This document shows, in pieces, positions 1 to 8,306 of a DNA stretch of 64,000 nt. The stretch covers positions 1-64,000 of the forward strand of contig NZ_JTHE03000015.1 in assembly GCF_000817775.3 (NCBI RefSeq). Direction: 5' to 3'. The stretch comes from Lyngbya confervoides BDU141951. GTDB lineage: Bacteria > Cyanobacteriota > Cyanobacteriia > Thermosynechococcales > Thermosynechococcaceae. Each line of letters starts with the position of its first letter. The first letter of the stretch is position 1. The notes under the pieces are model-generated. The model was not told where the DNA came from, did no database searches, and saw nothing but the letters and a program-made list of their open reading frames with translations. A program made the translations under genes and the position numbers.

Positions 1-1
1 A

Positions 2-73
2 CACAATGTCGTGGATGCTCTCATTGCTCTATTTTCTGGAAGCCCCAAACCTTTCTTACTTCAGCCTGAGTAG
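2..73 (+). CDS. Possible 3' end of an unidentified gene
   Basis: A frame open from the left edge encodes 23 residues ending FLLQPE before a TAG at 71-73. Its composition (NVVDALIALF) looks like a helical protein C-terminus, but the piece is too short to identify and may be chance. Positions 74-308 carry no gene I can support. A 62-codon frame starting at 182 overlaps the next gene out of frame and has no family features. Confidence 0.2.
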   Translation, partial: HNVVDALIALFSGSPKPFLLQPE

Positions 74-308
74 TTACCACTGCTTTGGCAGCATGGCTAG
101 AGAATACGCTAGAGAAGTTTCTAGTAAAGCCAATGTATTATGCCGTTACGAATCACCATCTGACAATTGCGGTGAGACGAATTGATTCAAAGCGTTAGTG
201 CTGAGTTCAGGGGAATAAAAAACAGTTTATCGAAACCGTTTCTTTCAACATTAAACTCACAAAAATTTAGGTGTAAATTATATAATTCAGACATTTGGAA
301 TTCTCCCG

Positions 309-1217
309 ATGATATATTTTTTGTTTTTCCTATCAATTGGACTTATTACTATTCTTGCATTGGTTATTAATCGGCTCCAGAATCAGAAGCTAGAGACTTC
401 TGTTGCACAGCAAAAGTTGAGAGAAAAAGATACAAAAATCACTCGTCTTGAGCATGTTCTATCTGAACAAGTTGGATTAATTAAGCAGCTCAATAGACAA
501 ATTAATTTGCTTCAAGAAGTGAGGGATAAAGAAACTGAGGAGGATGTTCCAGATGAACGTGACATCCAAATCCAAAAACTCAGTCATGAAAATAAAGATT
601 TGTACAGAAAATTAAAAGAGTTAGAAAATAATAATAGCGAGCTTCGTCGGCTTAACGAGGAGCAAAAGAATACCATTGCAGAGTTCTATAATAATCTAGA
701 AATGGAGATTGAAAAAGAAGCAAACAAAAAATTTATAGAAAGAATCCAAGAATTAGAAAAAGTCGACTTTCAGACTGAGTCTAGCAGCAAAAATTTGGAT
801 TCTAATCGATTTTCAGCACAAGATGGCTTTATTCTCATAAAAGTACAAGAGCAAGATCTATATTCAGAAGAAATTATCAGTATTCTGATCGATATTCTCA
901 AAAATTCCCTTAACAACGTTCACGAGAATAGCCGTAGGCAGCACATAATAACCGATATCGTTCACAGCAACTACTCCGGCCACTATCGAGAGGAATTCAA
1001 GGCAGAAATCCAGAACTTATTCCGAGACTATAAAAGTATGAACTCAAGAACGAGAAAAGCTCTGAAACGTCTAGGATTTGAGATAGTATCCGATAATAGT
1101 AACTATAAAATGATTTTCCAGCAAGATAGTCGTTATACAGTTTCTTTTTCTAAAACTCCGAGTGATTGGCGCGCTGGGCGAAATATTGCAAGCGATATAT
1201 GCAATTTAATTCTTTGA
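309..1217 (+). CDS. Membrane-anchored coiled-coil protein with small C-terminal domain
   Basis: The function is not known. The 302-residue product begins with a hydrophobic segment (about residues 2-20, a probable single N-terminal anchor). A long charged heptad-type coiled coil follows from about residue 24 to 150. The C-terminal globular part (about 170-302) ends with a segment carrying NYKMIF, KTPSDWRAG and a final DI-xx-L helix. This recalls small alpha/beta modules of the HicA/dsRBD-like type seen at the ends of coiled-coil accessory proteins; that resemblance is inference. The gene is visibly AT-rich, uses AT-ending codons and lacks HIP1 octamers, unlike genes from 3 kb onward, so horizontal acquisition is likely. 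It lies upstream of a transposase remnant and a PLD nuclease. Confidence 0.7.
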   Translation: MIYFLFFLSIGLITILALVINRLQNQKLETSVAQQKLREKDTKITRLEHVLSEQVGLIKQLNRQINLLQEVRDKETEEDVPDERDIQIQKLSHENKDLYRKLKELENNNSELRRLNEEQKNTIAEFYNNLEMEIEKEANKKFIERIQELEKVDFQTESSSKNLDSNRFSAQDGFILIKVQEQDLYSEEIISILIDILKNSLNNVHENSRRQHIITDIVHSNYSGHYREEFKAEIQNLFRDYKSMNSRTRKALKRLGFEIVSDNSNYKMIFQQDSRYTVSFSKTPSDWRAGRNIASDICNLIL

Positions 1218-1321
1218 CCCTACAGATCATGCACTGTGCTGATCATCATAACGCTCTTCAATGACTTTAGTGGGAGAAAAATTAGAATGGAAAGACTGTA
1301 TTTGGGCGAGCACCCAGGATC

Positions 1322-1525
1322 GCCCCACGAGCTGCGAAGCCTACCGTTAGGTTTATTGATGAATACTGCGAAAGCTATCGAGATTTGTTTGTCGACGTGA
1401 GAAGCTTCGAGGCTTTCAAGCATCTGCACGTTAGTGCGCTGGCAGAGATTCCTCGTAAATCTTTGCCAGCGATTGCCAAGGTAAACGGGTTACCTAATGC
1501 TCAGATGGAAAACCTGGTTAAATAA
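1322..1525 (+). pseudogene. Decayed IS701-type transposase N-terminal fragment
   Basis: One frame through this gap reads KPTVRFIDEYC, then SYRDLFVDVRSFEAFK, then IPRKSLPAIAKVNGL, and stops at TAA 1523-1525. This is the conserved N-terminal pattern of IS701-type DDE transposases (DEYC..YRDLF..VRSFEAFK..H, then RK(S/T)LPAIAK..GL). No start codon precedes it in frame, and the catalytic DDE region is absent. It is therefore a broken remnant. A frame shifted by one from 1518 stays open to about 1641 and may be further remnant. It marks past insertion activity between the two AT-rich genes. Confidence 0.7.
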
Positions 1526-1854
1526 CCTGCGCTTGGTCCTATTGCCTTGGGTTAGTGCCAATCTACTGAGACCTGGGCAACGGGTGTTCCCAATTACTGA
1601 ACTAAAACGCGGCTTTGAGATACTCATTGCATTGATTGTCTAACTTCAATGAAGCGAAATGACTCGTCAATCTGATGCTACGCTTATACTGTATGTCGTC
1701 CGCTCATCTCCTAAACGTTAGCAATCCAAGTGCTATACTCTTTAGGGTGAAAGTAACTGGCTCTAGCTAATGAGTGCCTGGTGAAAATTTAGTTACTCAA
1801 AAGCTATTTTAGTTAAGTCACTCTTCTTTTGAATATGATAGGAATCCTTAAATA
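1526..1854. other. Gap between transposase remnant and PLD gene
   Basis: No intact gene. The left part may be further eroded transposase sequence. The right part is AT-rich upstream sequence of the PLD-like gene. No terminal inverted repeats of an insertion sequence could be recognised. Confidence 0.4.
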
Positions 1855-2583
1855 ATGCAAGATTTAGATCTCAACAGTGTTTGGATTGATAATGACGGAA
1901 ATTACCCAGATGTAACGCAGCGTGATAATTCAATCGTCAATCCTAACCGTTCGATTCAGGTCTATTTTAGAAATCTTGAGCTTTATCTTATCAGTCATAT
2001 TGCCCGTGCGGATGCGATATTCGGTTGTATTGCTTGGTTGACAAGCGGTTCAATCTTGGACGCACTCGCAAGAAAAAGTGTGGTTTCCATTGTTGTTCAA
2101 AAAGAGGATTTTCTACGTCCAGATCTCGGGGGTGGAAAAGATTGGAAAAACTGGCTCAGGAAAAAATATAAGTCCTTGCAATGCAATATTGATCGCTATA
2201 GCTTTGATAATATAATTTCTAATCTGTCTGTCTGTTCCGATCCTACTCTTGATCCAATTCGCTGCGTAGGCAATTACAATCGTGATAAAGCTCCTGCATT
2301 CCCTAGAATGCATAATAAATTCATGATATTTGCAAAACTTTCAACGCTATCTGACGTAGATCAAACACAACTAGGTTCTACTAGAGTAAATCCATATGCC
2401 GTTTGGACAGGTTCTTTTAACTTAACAAAAAATGCAGGTAAATCATTGGAAAATGCGCTTTTTATTACAGATTTAGAAGTTGTTCAAGCATATTTTTCGG
2501 AGTTTAGTCAAATAGTTGCTATTTCAGAGCCACTTGACTGGGAAGTGGATTGGGCTGAACCGGAGTGGCGGGTTGGCACTTAA
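1855..2583 (+). CDS. PLD-like domain protein with a single HKD-type motif
   Basis: The 242-residue product resembles phospholipase-D-superfamily nucleases with one catalytic half, which act as dimers on phosphodiester bonds of nucleic acid or lipid. The HxK motif is H153-N-K155 and is followed by G186-S-F-N189 (the GSxN motif) and E199, in the expected order. The aspartate normally five residues after the lysine is Ala160 here, so the HxKx4D motif is incomplete. There is no signal peptide or membrane segment, suggesting a cytoplasmic enzyme. An AGGA sequence lies about 10 bases before the ATG. The gene is AT-rich and lacks HIP1. Its neighbours are a transposase remnant and the coiled-coil protein. 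A role in defence or plasmid biology is plausible but unproven. Confidence 0.72.
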   Translation: MQDLDLNSVWIDNDGNYPDVTQRDNSIVNPNRSIQVYFRNLELYLISHIARADAIFGCIAWLTSGSILDALARKSVVSIVVQKEDFLRPDLGGGKDWKNWLRKKYKSLQCNIDRYSFDNIISNLSVCSDPTLDPIRCVGNYNRDKAPAFPRMHNKFMIFAKLSTLSDVDQTQLGSTRVNPYAVWTGSFNLTKNAGKSLENALFITDLEVVQAYFSEFSQIVAISEPLDWEVDWAEPEWRVGT

Positions 2584-2705
2584 CATAAACAGCTAAGCCA
2601 AATAGGGGGGATCCTCATAAATTCTTCCTTGCTCAAAATTCTAATTACAGGACTCGAAACAAAACATTCCCTTGGACTTGGTTCCTGACTAAATGCCCCC
2701 AGTCC

Positions 2706-3041
2706 CTAATGATCAGCGTCAAGGGCGCGAACAACGTCGATCCACTTCTCCTCGGCGAGGGTTTCTGCAAGCATAACCTTACAATCAGCAATCCCCGATC
2801 TCAGCTTTTTAATCTCGGCATATTCTTCGGAATTCCAGAACGCCTCAGCCGCCTCCATAGAAGGCCATTCGGAAATGACGACCTTAGTTTTGCCCCAATT
2901 GCCCTCCAAAAAAGTTTTGCTTCCCCCTAATACCCGATATCGACCCCCAAATTGGATTACCAGCTTCAGAGTTGCACTGGCATAGGCCGAGAATCGATCC
3001 TCATCCTGGATATCAGCCTCAATCACCATAAAAACGCTCAT
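2706..3041 (-). CDS. DUF1330 family protein
   Basis: This 111-residue protein of the DUF1330 family has the ferredoxin-like alpha/beta-barrel dimer fold of small monooxygenase-like proteins. Typical features are the opening strand FMVIEADI, a central RYRVLGG and the segment KVVISEWPSMEAAEAFWNS, followed by the EY.EIKKLR helix. The biochemical role of the family is unknown. I place the start at the ATG at 3041, not at the TTG three codons upstream, because the core begins MSVFMV. It is convergent with the PLD gene and has base composition intermediate between the accessory patch and the core genes. Confidence 0.8.
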   Translation of the reverse strand: MSVFMVIEADIQDEDRFSAYASATLKLVIQFGGRYRVLGGSKTFLEGNWGKTKVVISEWPSMEAAEAFWNSEEYAEIKKLRSGIADCKVMLAETLAEEKWIDVVRALDADH

Positions 3042-3059
3042 ATGACCCAACTCATTCCC

Positions 3060-3225
3060 AATGATGCTTGATCACCCCAATCCTACCAACCTGCGGTTCC
3101 CTCAGATCTTGCCAAGGTAAACAGCGATCGCTCATCTATTAACCATGCCTCCAGACCAACCCTTGGCCTAGGGCCACTCAAAGATCATTCATCCCCTTTC
3201 CTTGGGCACAGCCCACAGAAATACT
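3060..3225. other. Intergenic, nothing recognised apart from one HIP1-like site
   Basis: This stretch holds the first HIP1-type sequence of the window (around 3123). No gene, repeat or RNA structure was seen. Confidence 0.4.
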
Positions 3226-3345
3226 ATGCCGACCGTTCGCGCCCAGGGCCGCACCTTCACCGGCCATCCCGGCGAAAATCACCGATGGGTTCTGCTCAAG
3301 AGTAAGGGGTGGATCTCTACGATGGCAATGCTAGGCAGATCAGAT
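3226..3345 (+). pseudogene. Frameshifted remnant of a plant-type 2Fe-2S ferredoxin
   Basis: An ATG at 3226 opens MPTVRAQGRTFT, then GENHRWVLLKSK. The reading then continues one frame over, from about 3306, as GVDLYDGNARQ. Together these match the first third of cyanobacterial 2Fe-2S ferredoxins (M.TV.AQG.TF..GEN.R.VLL..GVDLY.GNA). After this the similarity ends. The CxxxxCxxC cluster-binding segment that should follow is absent, and the remainder to 3470 has no recognisable ferredoxin sequence. The gene is therefore both frameshifted and truncated, and the product cannot bind an iron-sulfur cluster. Confidence 0.65.
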
Positions 3346-3474
3346 GGCTTCATCGACACCTAGATGAAGTTTTCGCCAGGTTCGACCCTGACTCATGCCC
3401 TGCTAACTTGATCTTCGCTTCCGGACAGCCAGTCTCCTGCCATGGCAATTCTTGTAGACCTTGCGCCGGGAGAA

Positions 3475-4218
3475 TTATGGCTCCACGGGCTGAATCTGAT
3501 CGGGGCGCATGACCTCAATCTGGGCCGAGGGTAGCTGCATCCGCCGTTGCCATCCCCAGGTCACCCCGATCGCCCCCGCCACCTGCGCCGCGATCGCCAT
3601 TTGAATATCCGCCTCCGAATCGCCCACCATCAGCGTTGCCGATGGAGCCACCCGCAGCGTCTCGCACACCGACAGCAGCAAACGTGGATCCGGCTTGCTC
3701 AACAGACCCTCAACCCCGCGACTGAGGGCAATACAATCCCCCAGACCATGCTGCCGCACAAATGCCTCCACATTCTCCGTCGTATCCGACGAGAGGATCG
3801 CCAGCCGAATCGGATGAGCCGCGAGCGATCGCACCAGATCCCCCACCCCCTCTAATAGCGGCGTGTGGGCACATTTGGGAGCCAGATACCCGTCCGCCTC
3901 CTGAAACGCCGACCTCGCCAAAGTCAACGCCTCTATCCAGGGCTTCCCAGTTTCAGCAATGAAACCTGCCGCCGCCACCTCGCATTCCCCACGACTCGCC
4001 ACCGCCATCATGCCGGCGGGGTTGAGGGCGGTACCCTCCAGGCCAAAGGCCATTTGCAAAGGGTCCTGCACCCCCGGCACCTGGGCATCAATTAGGCGCG
4101 ATCGCTTTTGGGCAAGCTGGACAAGATAGGGTTCGGTGTGGGCAAGGGTTCCATCCTTATCAAAGACGATGGCCTCAATATGGTGAAAGGGGCGATCGCA
4201 AACCTGTACCGTAGGCAT
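3475..4218 (-). CDS. HAD-family phosphatase (phosphoglycolate phosphatase-like)
   Basis: This 247-residue haloacid-dehalogenase-superfamily hydrolase has motif I FDKDGTL (nucleophile D20, acid/base D22), motif II in LSSDTTE, the motif III lysine in SKPDP, and motif IV GDSEAD. The helical cap inserted after motif I is of the type found in phosphoglycolate phosphatase/Gph-like enzymes, but the substrate cannot be read from sequence. It is a soluble cytoplasmic protein. Its ATG overlaps the stop of the universal stress gene by one base (position 4218). The two minus-strand genes therefore form a translationally coupled pair. Confidence 0.85.
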   Translation of the reverse strand: MPTVQVCDRPFHHIEAIVFDKDGTLAHTEPYLVQLAQKRSRLIDAQVPGVQDPLQMAFGLEGTALNPAGMMAVASRGECEVAAAGFIAETGKPWIEALTLARSAFQEADGYLAPKCAHTPLLEGVGDLVRSLAAHPIRLAILSSDTTENVEAFVRQHGLGDCIALSRGVEGLLSKPDPRLLLSVCETLRVAPSATLMVGDSEADIQMAIAAQVAGAIGVTWGWQRRMQLPSAQIEVMRPDQIQPVEP

Positions 4219-5075
4219 TATTCTTTCTGACGCACGAAGAGGACTGGGCAGGGAGTATTGACCCTGACGTAGTCTGACACAGAGCTGCCCAGGAGACGAT
4301 CGAGGTCCACCAAGCTACGGGCAATGGAGGGTCGGCGATCGGGCGATCCCATCACCAACAAATCCGCGTTGCTCGCCTCCGCAAGCTGGCAGATCGATTC
4401 GCCAGCCTTCCCGGTTCCGGCATAGCACTGGTAGCCCAGTCCCTCGCGTTTGGCCAGCTTAATTCCCTCCGACAGGACCGGATCTTCCTGTGCATCACTG
4501 TCGGCGAGCTTGGCGCTGCTGGTAAATTGCTTACTCACGTGGGTCAAAATCAGCTGACCTCCCTGGACATCTCGCAAAAGACGTGCGGCCAGGTTCAGAC
4601 CCGCCTGGGAAGATGCCGAGGGATTGAGGGCGACCATGACGCGCTTGATGCGCTTGATAAAGATATCGTCCTTCACCAGCAGCATGGGATGCGAAGATAG
4701 CTGAAAGACGTACTGACTCACGGAATTTTCTAGGATAGAGCGAAGCCGCTTCAAGCCGCGCGATCCCATGATGATTAAGTCAGCATCAATTTCATCGGCT
4801 GCCCGACAGACCTCAACCTTCGGATCGCCTTCGCGAATCATGGTGTTGATGGAAAGAATGTCGCGATCTTCAAGGTGAAAAGTTTGTACAGTTTTAGCCA
4901 GAATTTTGGCGGCCTCTTCGCGCTGGGCCGCCATGTCCTCGGCGTTGTTTTTTTCCGGAACGACGTTGAGCACGGTCACGTTGGCGCTCCGAAGCGTGGG
5001 CATCTCTAACAGTTTGTCGAGCATTTGCTCAGCTTGTCCAGTGCCTGCATCGGCCAGTAAAATTTTGTTTAGCAT
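4218..5075 (-). CDS. Tandem universal stress protein (two UspA domains)
   Basis: The 285-residue product consists of two UspA folds (about residues 2-135 and 142-283). Each opens with a hydrophobic strand (KILLADAG; RVMVALNP) and ends with a nucleotide-loop region: MGSRGLKRLRS...NSVSQYV in the first and MGSPDRR...LLGSSVSDYV in the second. Neither copy keeps a perfect G-2x-G-9x-G(S/T) motif: the first has N for the third G, and the second lacks the second G. ATP binding is therefore uncertain. The protein is cytoplasmic. It is upstream in a two-gene operon with the HAD phosphatase and is divergent from purN, sharing a 140-bp promoter gap. Confidence 0.88.
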   Translation of the reverse strand: MLNKILLADAGTGQAEQMLDKLLEMPTLRSANVTVLNVVPEKNNAEDMAAQREEAAKILAKTVQTFHLEDRDILSINTMIREGDPKVEVCRAADEIDADLIIMGSRGLKRLRSILENSVSQYVFQLSSHPMLLVKDDIFIKRIKRVMVALNPSASSQAGLNLAARLLRDVQGGQLILTHVSKQFTSSAKLADSDAQEDPVLSEGIKLAKREGLGYQCYAGTGKAGESICQLAEASNADLLVMGSPDRRPSIARSLVDLDRLLGSSVSDYVRVNTPCPVLFVRQKE

Positions 5076-5215
5076 GGGATTTGGTGAACTAAATCGGGAA
5101 TCACGGCCACCGGGAATGCCCTCCGAGGCTTAGTAAAATCTTAGGAAGGATTAGCCCCGACAAACGTAAACTTTTTTGATTGCAATTCTTATTTTTGTTG
5201 ACGATCTCGACGCCC

Positions 5216-5857
5216 ATGGCCCAATCTTTGATTTCTCCCACCTGCGTGCCCCCGTTGCCCCCTGGCAAACCGCTGCGGTTGGGAGTCATGGCCTCAGGCT
5301 CGGGGAGCAACTTTGAAGCCATCGTGGCGGCCATCGCCGCCCAGAGGCTCCACGCCCAGGTGCGGGTGATGATTTGTAACAATCCTAAGGCCAGGGTGTT
5401 TGAGCGCGCCGATCGCTGGCACATTCCAGCGGTGCTGCACAATCACCGCCAGGTCCCGAGTCGGGAGGCGCTGGATACGCAGATCGTTCAGACCTTGCAC
5501 GATCATCAAGTGGAGTGCGTGATTATGGCGGGTTGGATGCGCATCGTCACACCGGTGTTAATTCACGCGTTCCCCAACGCGATTTTGAATATTCACCCGA
5601 GTTTGTTGCCCAGCTTTAAAGGCATCCATGCCGTGGAGCAGGCCCTGGCTGCCGGGGTTAAAATTGCGGGCTGCACCGTGCATCGGGTTGTGCCTGCCGT
5701 GGATAGTGGCGAAATTCTGGCCCAGGCGGCGGTGCCGGTGATGCCCGAGGATACCCCCGAAACCCTCCAGGCGCGGATTCATCTTCAGGAGCATCGCATC
5801 TATCCCCAGGCGATCGCTTCAATTATTCCGGAGTTTCGGCCCACCCCCTCAGCCTGA
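5216..5857 (+). CDS. purN: Phosphoribosylglycinamide formyltransferase (GAR transformylase)
   Basis: PurN transfers a formyl group from 10-formyltetrahydrofolate to glycinamide ribonucleotide in de novo purine synthesis. The product has the N-terminal phosphate-binding loop MASGSGSNFEA and the catalytic triad region NIHPSLLPSFKG with GCTVHRV...D.GEI, where Asn, His and Asp act in formyl transfer. I choose the ATG at 5216 (213 residues); an upstream TTG at 5180 would add a non-conserved leader. The length fits the family. It is monocistronic or co-oriented with murF 58 bp downstream. Confidence 0.93.
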   Translation: MAQSLISPTCVPPLPPGKPLRLGVMASGSGSNFEAIVAAIAAQRLHAQVRVMICNNPKARVFERADRWHIPAVLHNHRQVPSREALDTQIVQTLHDHQVECVIMAGWMRIVTPVLIHAFPNAILNIHPSLLPSFKGIHAVEQALAAGVKIAGCTVHRVVPAVDSGEILAQAAVPVMPEDTPETLQARIHLQEHRIYPQAIASIIPEFRPTPSA

Positions 5858-5915
5858 TCCGGTGGGGATTGCCTTGATCCGGTAAAGTACGAAAGCATGT
5901 TTTTCCCGATCGCCC

Positions 5916-7265
5916 ATGGCCTTCCAAGCAACCCTATCGCAAATAACCCATCTCCTCTCGGCGCAGCCGGTGCATCTCGATTCAGCCCAGATGGGTCAGC
6001 TGGGTCAGCGGATTCATACCGATACCCGCACCCTGAATCCGGGGGATGTGTTTCTTGCCCTTGGCGGCGAGAATTTTGATGGTCATCGGTTTGTGGCTGC
6101 GGCCATAGCGGCCGGAGCGATCGCAGCCATCGTGGAGGAGGTGATTCCTGGGGCTGGGCCGCAGCTTGTGGTGCCTGATACCCTCGTTGCTTACCAAACC
6201 CTGGGACATTGGTGGCGGCAGCAGTTTCAAATTCCGATTATTGCCATTACTGGATCGGTGGGAAAAACCACGACGAAGGAGCTGATTGCAGCGGTGCTGG
6301 AAACCGCCGGTCCGGTTTTAAAGACCGAGGCAAACTTTAATAATGAAATTGGCGTGCCCAAGACCCTGATGGGGCTCTCGGCGCATCATCGATTTGCGGT
6401 GATTGAGATGGGAATGCGCGGTCCTGGCGAGATTGCCTGTTTAGGGCGCATTGCCCAGCCAGATATTGCCGTCATTACCAATGTGGGCACGGCCCATATT
6501 GGCCGCTTGGGGTCTCGGGAGGCCATTGCCGCGGCCAAATGCGAGCTGCTGGCTGAAGCCCCCCCGCATTGCTTCGCGATCTTAAATGCCGATACGCCCC
6601 TGCTGCCCCAAACCGCGCAGCGGGTCTGGTCGGGCAAAACGCTCACCTATGGTCTGGAGGCGGGTGAATTGCGGGGAACAGTGCTGGGGGATCACACCCT
6701 ACAGGTGGGGAGTGACCGGTTTCCGCTGCCCCTGCCTGGGGATCATAATGCCTTGAACTACCTGGCGGCCCTGGCAATTGCCCAACACCTGAACCTGGAT
6801 CTGGCCCCCCTGAAGGCTGGGATTGAGGTCCATCTCCCGGCCGGTCGAGCCAAGCGTCATGCGCTTCAGGGAGATGTGGTGATTTTAGATGAATCCTACA
6901 ATGCGGGGTTAGAATCCATGACTGCGGCCCTGAAGCTCTTAGCCCAAACGCCTGGCGATCGCCGCATTGCCGTGTTGGGGCCTATGAAGGAGCTTGGGGA
7001 CCATGCCATGGATCTGCATCGCCAAATCGGGGCTCTGGTGCAGCAGTTGGGGATCGATGCGCTGTGTATTCTGGACCCTGACCAGACCGAAGGCGCTGCG
7101 ATCGCGGCCGGGGCCCATCCGCTGCCCTCAAGTCAGTTTCAGAGGCACCAGGATCTGGTGGATCACCTCAAGCAGCTTCAGGCTCCAGGGGATCGGATTT
7201 TAGTCAAGGCCTCCCACTCCGTTGGCCTCAGCCAGGTGGTGGACCAGTTACGGGCTGATCCGTAA
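5916..7265 (+). CDS. murF: UDP-MurNAc-tripeptide--D-alanyl-D-alanine ligase
   Basis: MurF adds D-Ala-D-Ala to UDP-MurNAc-tripeptide, the last cytoplasmic step of peptidoglycan precursor assembly. The 449 residues show the three Mur-ligase domains: an N-terminal UDP-binding domain (1-100), a central ATPase with P-loop GSVGKTTTKE (from residue 113), followed by NNEIGVPKTL and EMGMRGPGEI, and a C-terminal domain with DESYNAG. The length is normal. It has no mur neighbours, as is common in cyanobacteria, where cell-wall genes are scattered. Confidence 0.95.
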   Translation: MAFQATLSQITHLLSAQPVHLDSAQMGQLGQRIHTDTRTLNPGDVFLALGGENFDGHRFVAAAIAAGAIAAIVEEVIPGAGPQLVVPDTLVAYQTLGHWWRQQFQIPIIAITGSVGKTTTKELIAAVLETAGPVLKTEANFNNEIGVPKTLMGLSAHHRFAVIEMGMRGPGEIACLGRIAQPDIAVITNVGTAHIGRLGSREAIAAAKCELLAEAPPHCFAILNADTPLLPQTAQRVWSGKTLTYGLEAGELRGTVLGDHTLQVGSDRFPLPLPGDHNALNYLAALAIAQHLNLDLAPLKAGIEVHLPAGRAKRHALQGDVVILDESYNAGLESMTAALKLLAQTPGDRRIAVLGPMKELGDHAMDLHRQIGALVQQLGIDALCILDPDQTEGAAIAAGAHPLPSSQFQRHQDLVDHLKQLQAPGDRILVKASHSVGLSQVVDQLRADP

Positions 7266-7400
7266 GTGGATTTCCCCTGTTCATTTTCAGATCGCCCCCC
7301 CTCGCCTTAGGCATCCTTTAGGGTATGATCTGGTTTCGTTGGCCTGCGCTCCGCTTCCCTCGCCTAGCGTCACCGGTAATTCCCCAAGGATTCTAAACTC

Positions 7401-8291
7401 GTGAGCAATCTAGATCAATATGAGCCGCCGCAGGTGTGGCAATGGAACCCCGAAGGCAGCGGCACCTGGGCAAACATTAATCGTCCCGTTGCTGGGCCGA
7501 CCCATGATCAGGTTCTACCCGTGGGCCGTCATCCCCTTCAGCTTTACTCCATGGGAACGCCCAATGGCCAGAAGGTGACCATTCTGCTAGAAGAGCTATT
7601 GGCCTTGGGCCTCCAGGAAGCGGAATACGATGCCCATTTAATCCAGATTGCCCGTGGGGATCAGTTTGGCAGCGGCTTTGTCCACCTGAATCCCAACTCT
7701 AAAATTCCCGCCCTCTTAGACCGATCCACCCCTGCTCCAACCCCCGTATTTGAGTCGGGGGCGATTTTGCTGTACTTGGCGGAAAAATTTGGGCAATTTC
7801 TGCCCAGGACGCCTCACGGGCGCACGCAATGCCTATGCTGGCTGTTTTGGCAGGTGGGATCGGCTCCCTATCTGGGCGGAGGATTTGGTCATTTCTATCG
7901 CTATGCCCCGACTCCCATTCAATATTGCATCGATCGCTTTGCCCTGGAGGTCAAGCGTCAGCTCGACGTGCTGAATCGTCATCTTGAACAGCATCAATAC
8001 ATGGCGGGCGATCAATATTCCATTGCCGATATTGCCATCTGGCCCTGGTATGGTGGGGTGGTGCAGAATACCCTCTATGATGCAGCCCAGTTTTTGGATG
8101 CGCAGTCTTATACCCATGTGGTGCGCTGGGCTGCAGAAATTGCCCGTCGTCCGGCTGTGCAGCGGGGACGCATCGTTAACCGAACCTGGGGCCCCCTAGC
8201 GGATCAACTCCATGAGCGTCATGACGCCAGTGACTTTGATCAGCGGACTCAGGATAAGGTGGAAGCTGAGACCCAGCCGGGTGACGCCTAA
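7401..8291 (+). CDS. YghU-type glutathione S-transferase / disulfide-bond oxidoreductase
   Basis: This 296-residue protein closely follows the E. coli YghU pattern. It has the family-specific N-terminal extension (PPQVWQWN, then WANINRPVAGPTHD), a thioredoxin-like domain starting LQLYSMGTPNGQKVTILLEEL, the glutathione gamma-glutamyl site PALLDR...VFESGAILLYLAEK, and a helical C-terminal domain with DQYSIADIAIWPW. YghU proteins bind two glutathiones and reduce disulfides and peroxides; the physiological substrate is not known. The start is a GTG at 7401, since the conserved extension begins immediately after it. It is convergent with the GNAT gene 15 bp away. Confidence 0.9.
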   Translation: MSNLDQYEPPQVWQWNPEGSGTWANINRPVAGPTHDQVLPVGRHPLQLYSMGTPNGQKVTILLEELLALGLQEAEYDAHLIQIARGDQFGSGFVHLNPNSKIPALLDRSTPAPTPVFESGAILLYLAEKFGQFLPRTPHGRTQCLCWLFWQVGSAPYLGGGFGHFYRYAPTPIQYCIDRFALEVKRQLDVLNRHLEQHQYMAGDQYSIADIAIWPWYGGVVQNTLYDAAQFLDAQSYTHVVRWAAEIARRPAVQRGRIVNRTWGPLADQLHERHDASDFDQRTQDKVEAETQPGDA

Positions 8292-8306
8292 AGCGGTTAG
8301 CCTTGC

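Noticed and set aside
182-370. A 62-codon plus-strand frame at the left edge
   Set aside because: It overlaps the start of the coiled-coil protein gene in another frame, has no ribosome site and no family features.
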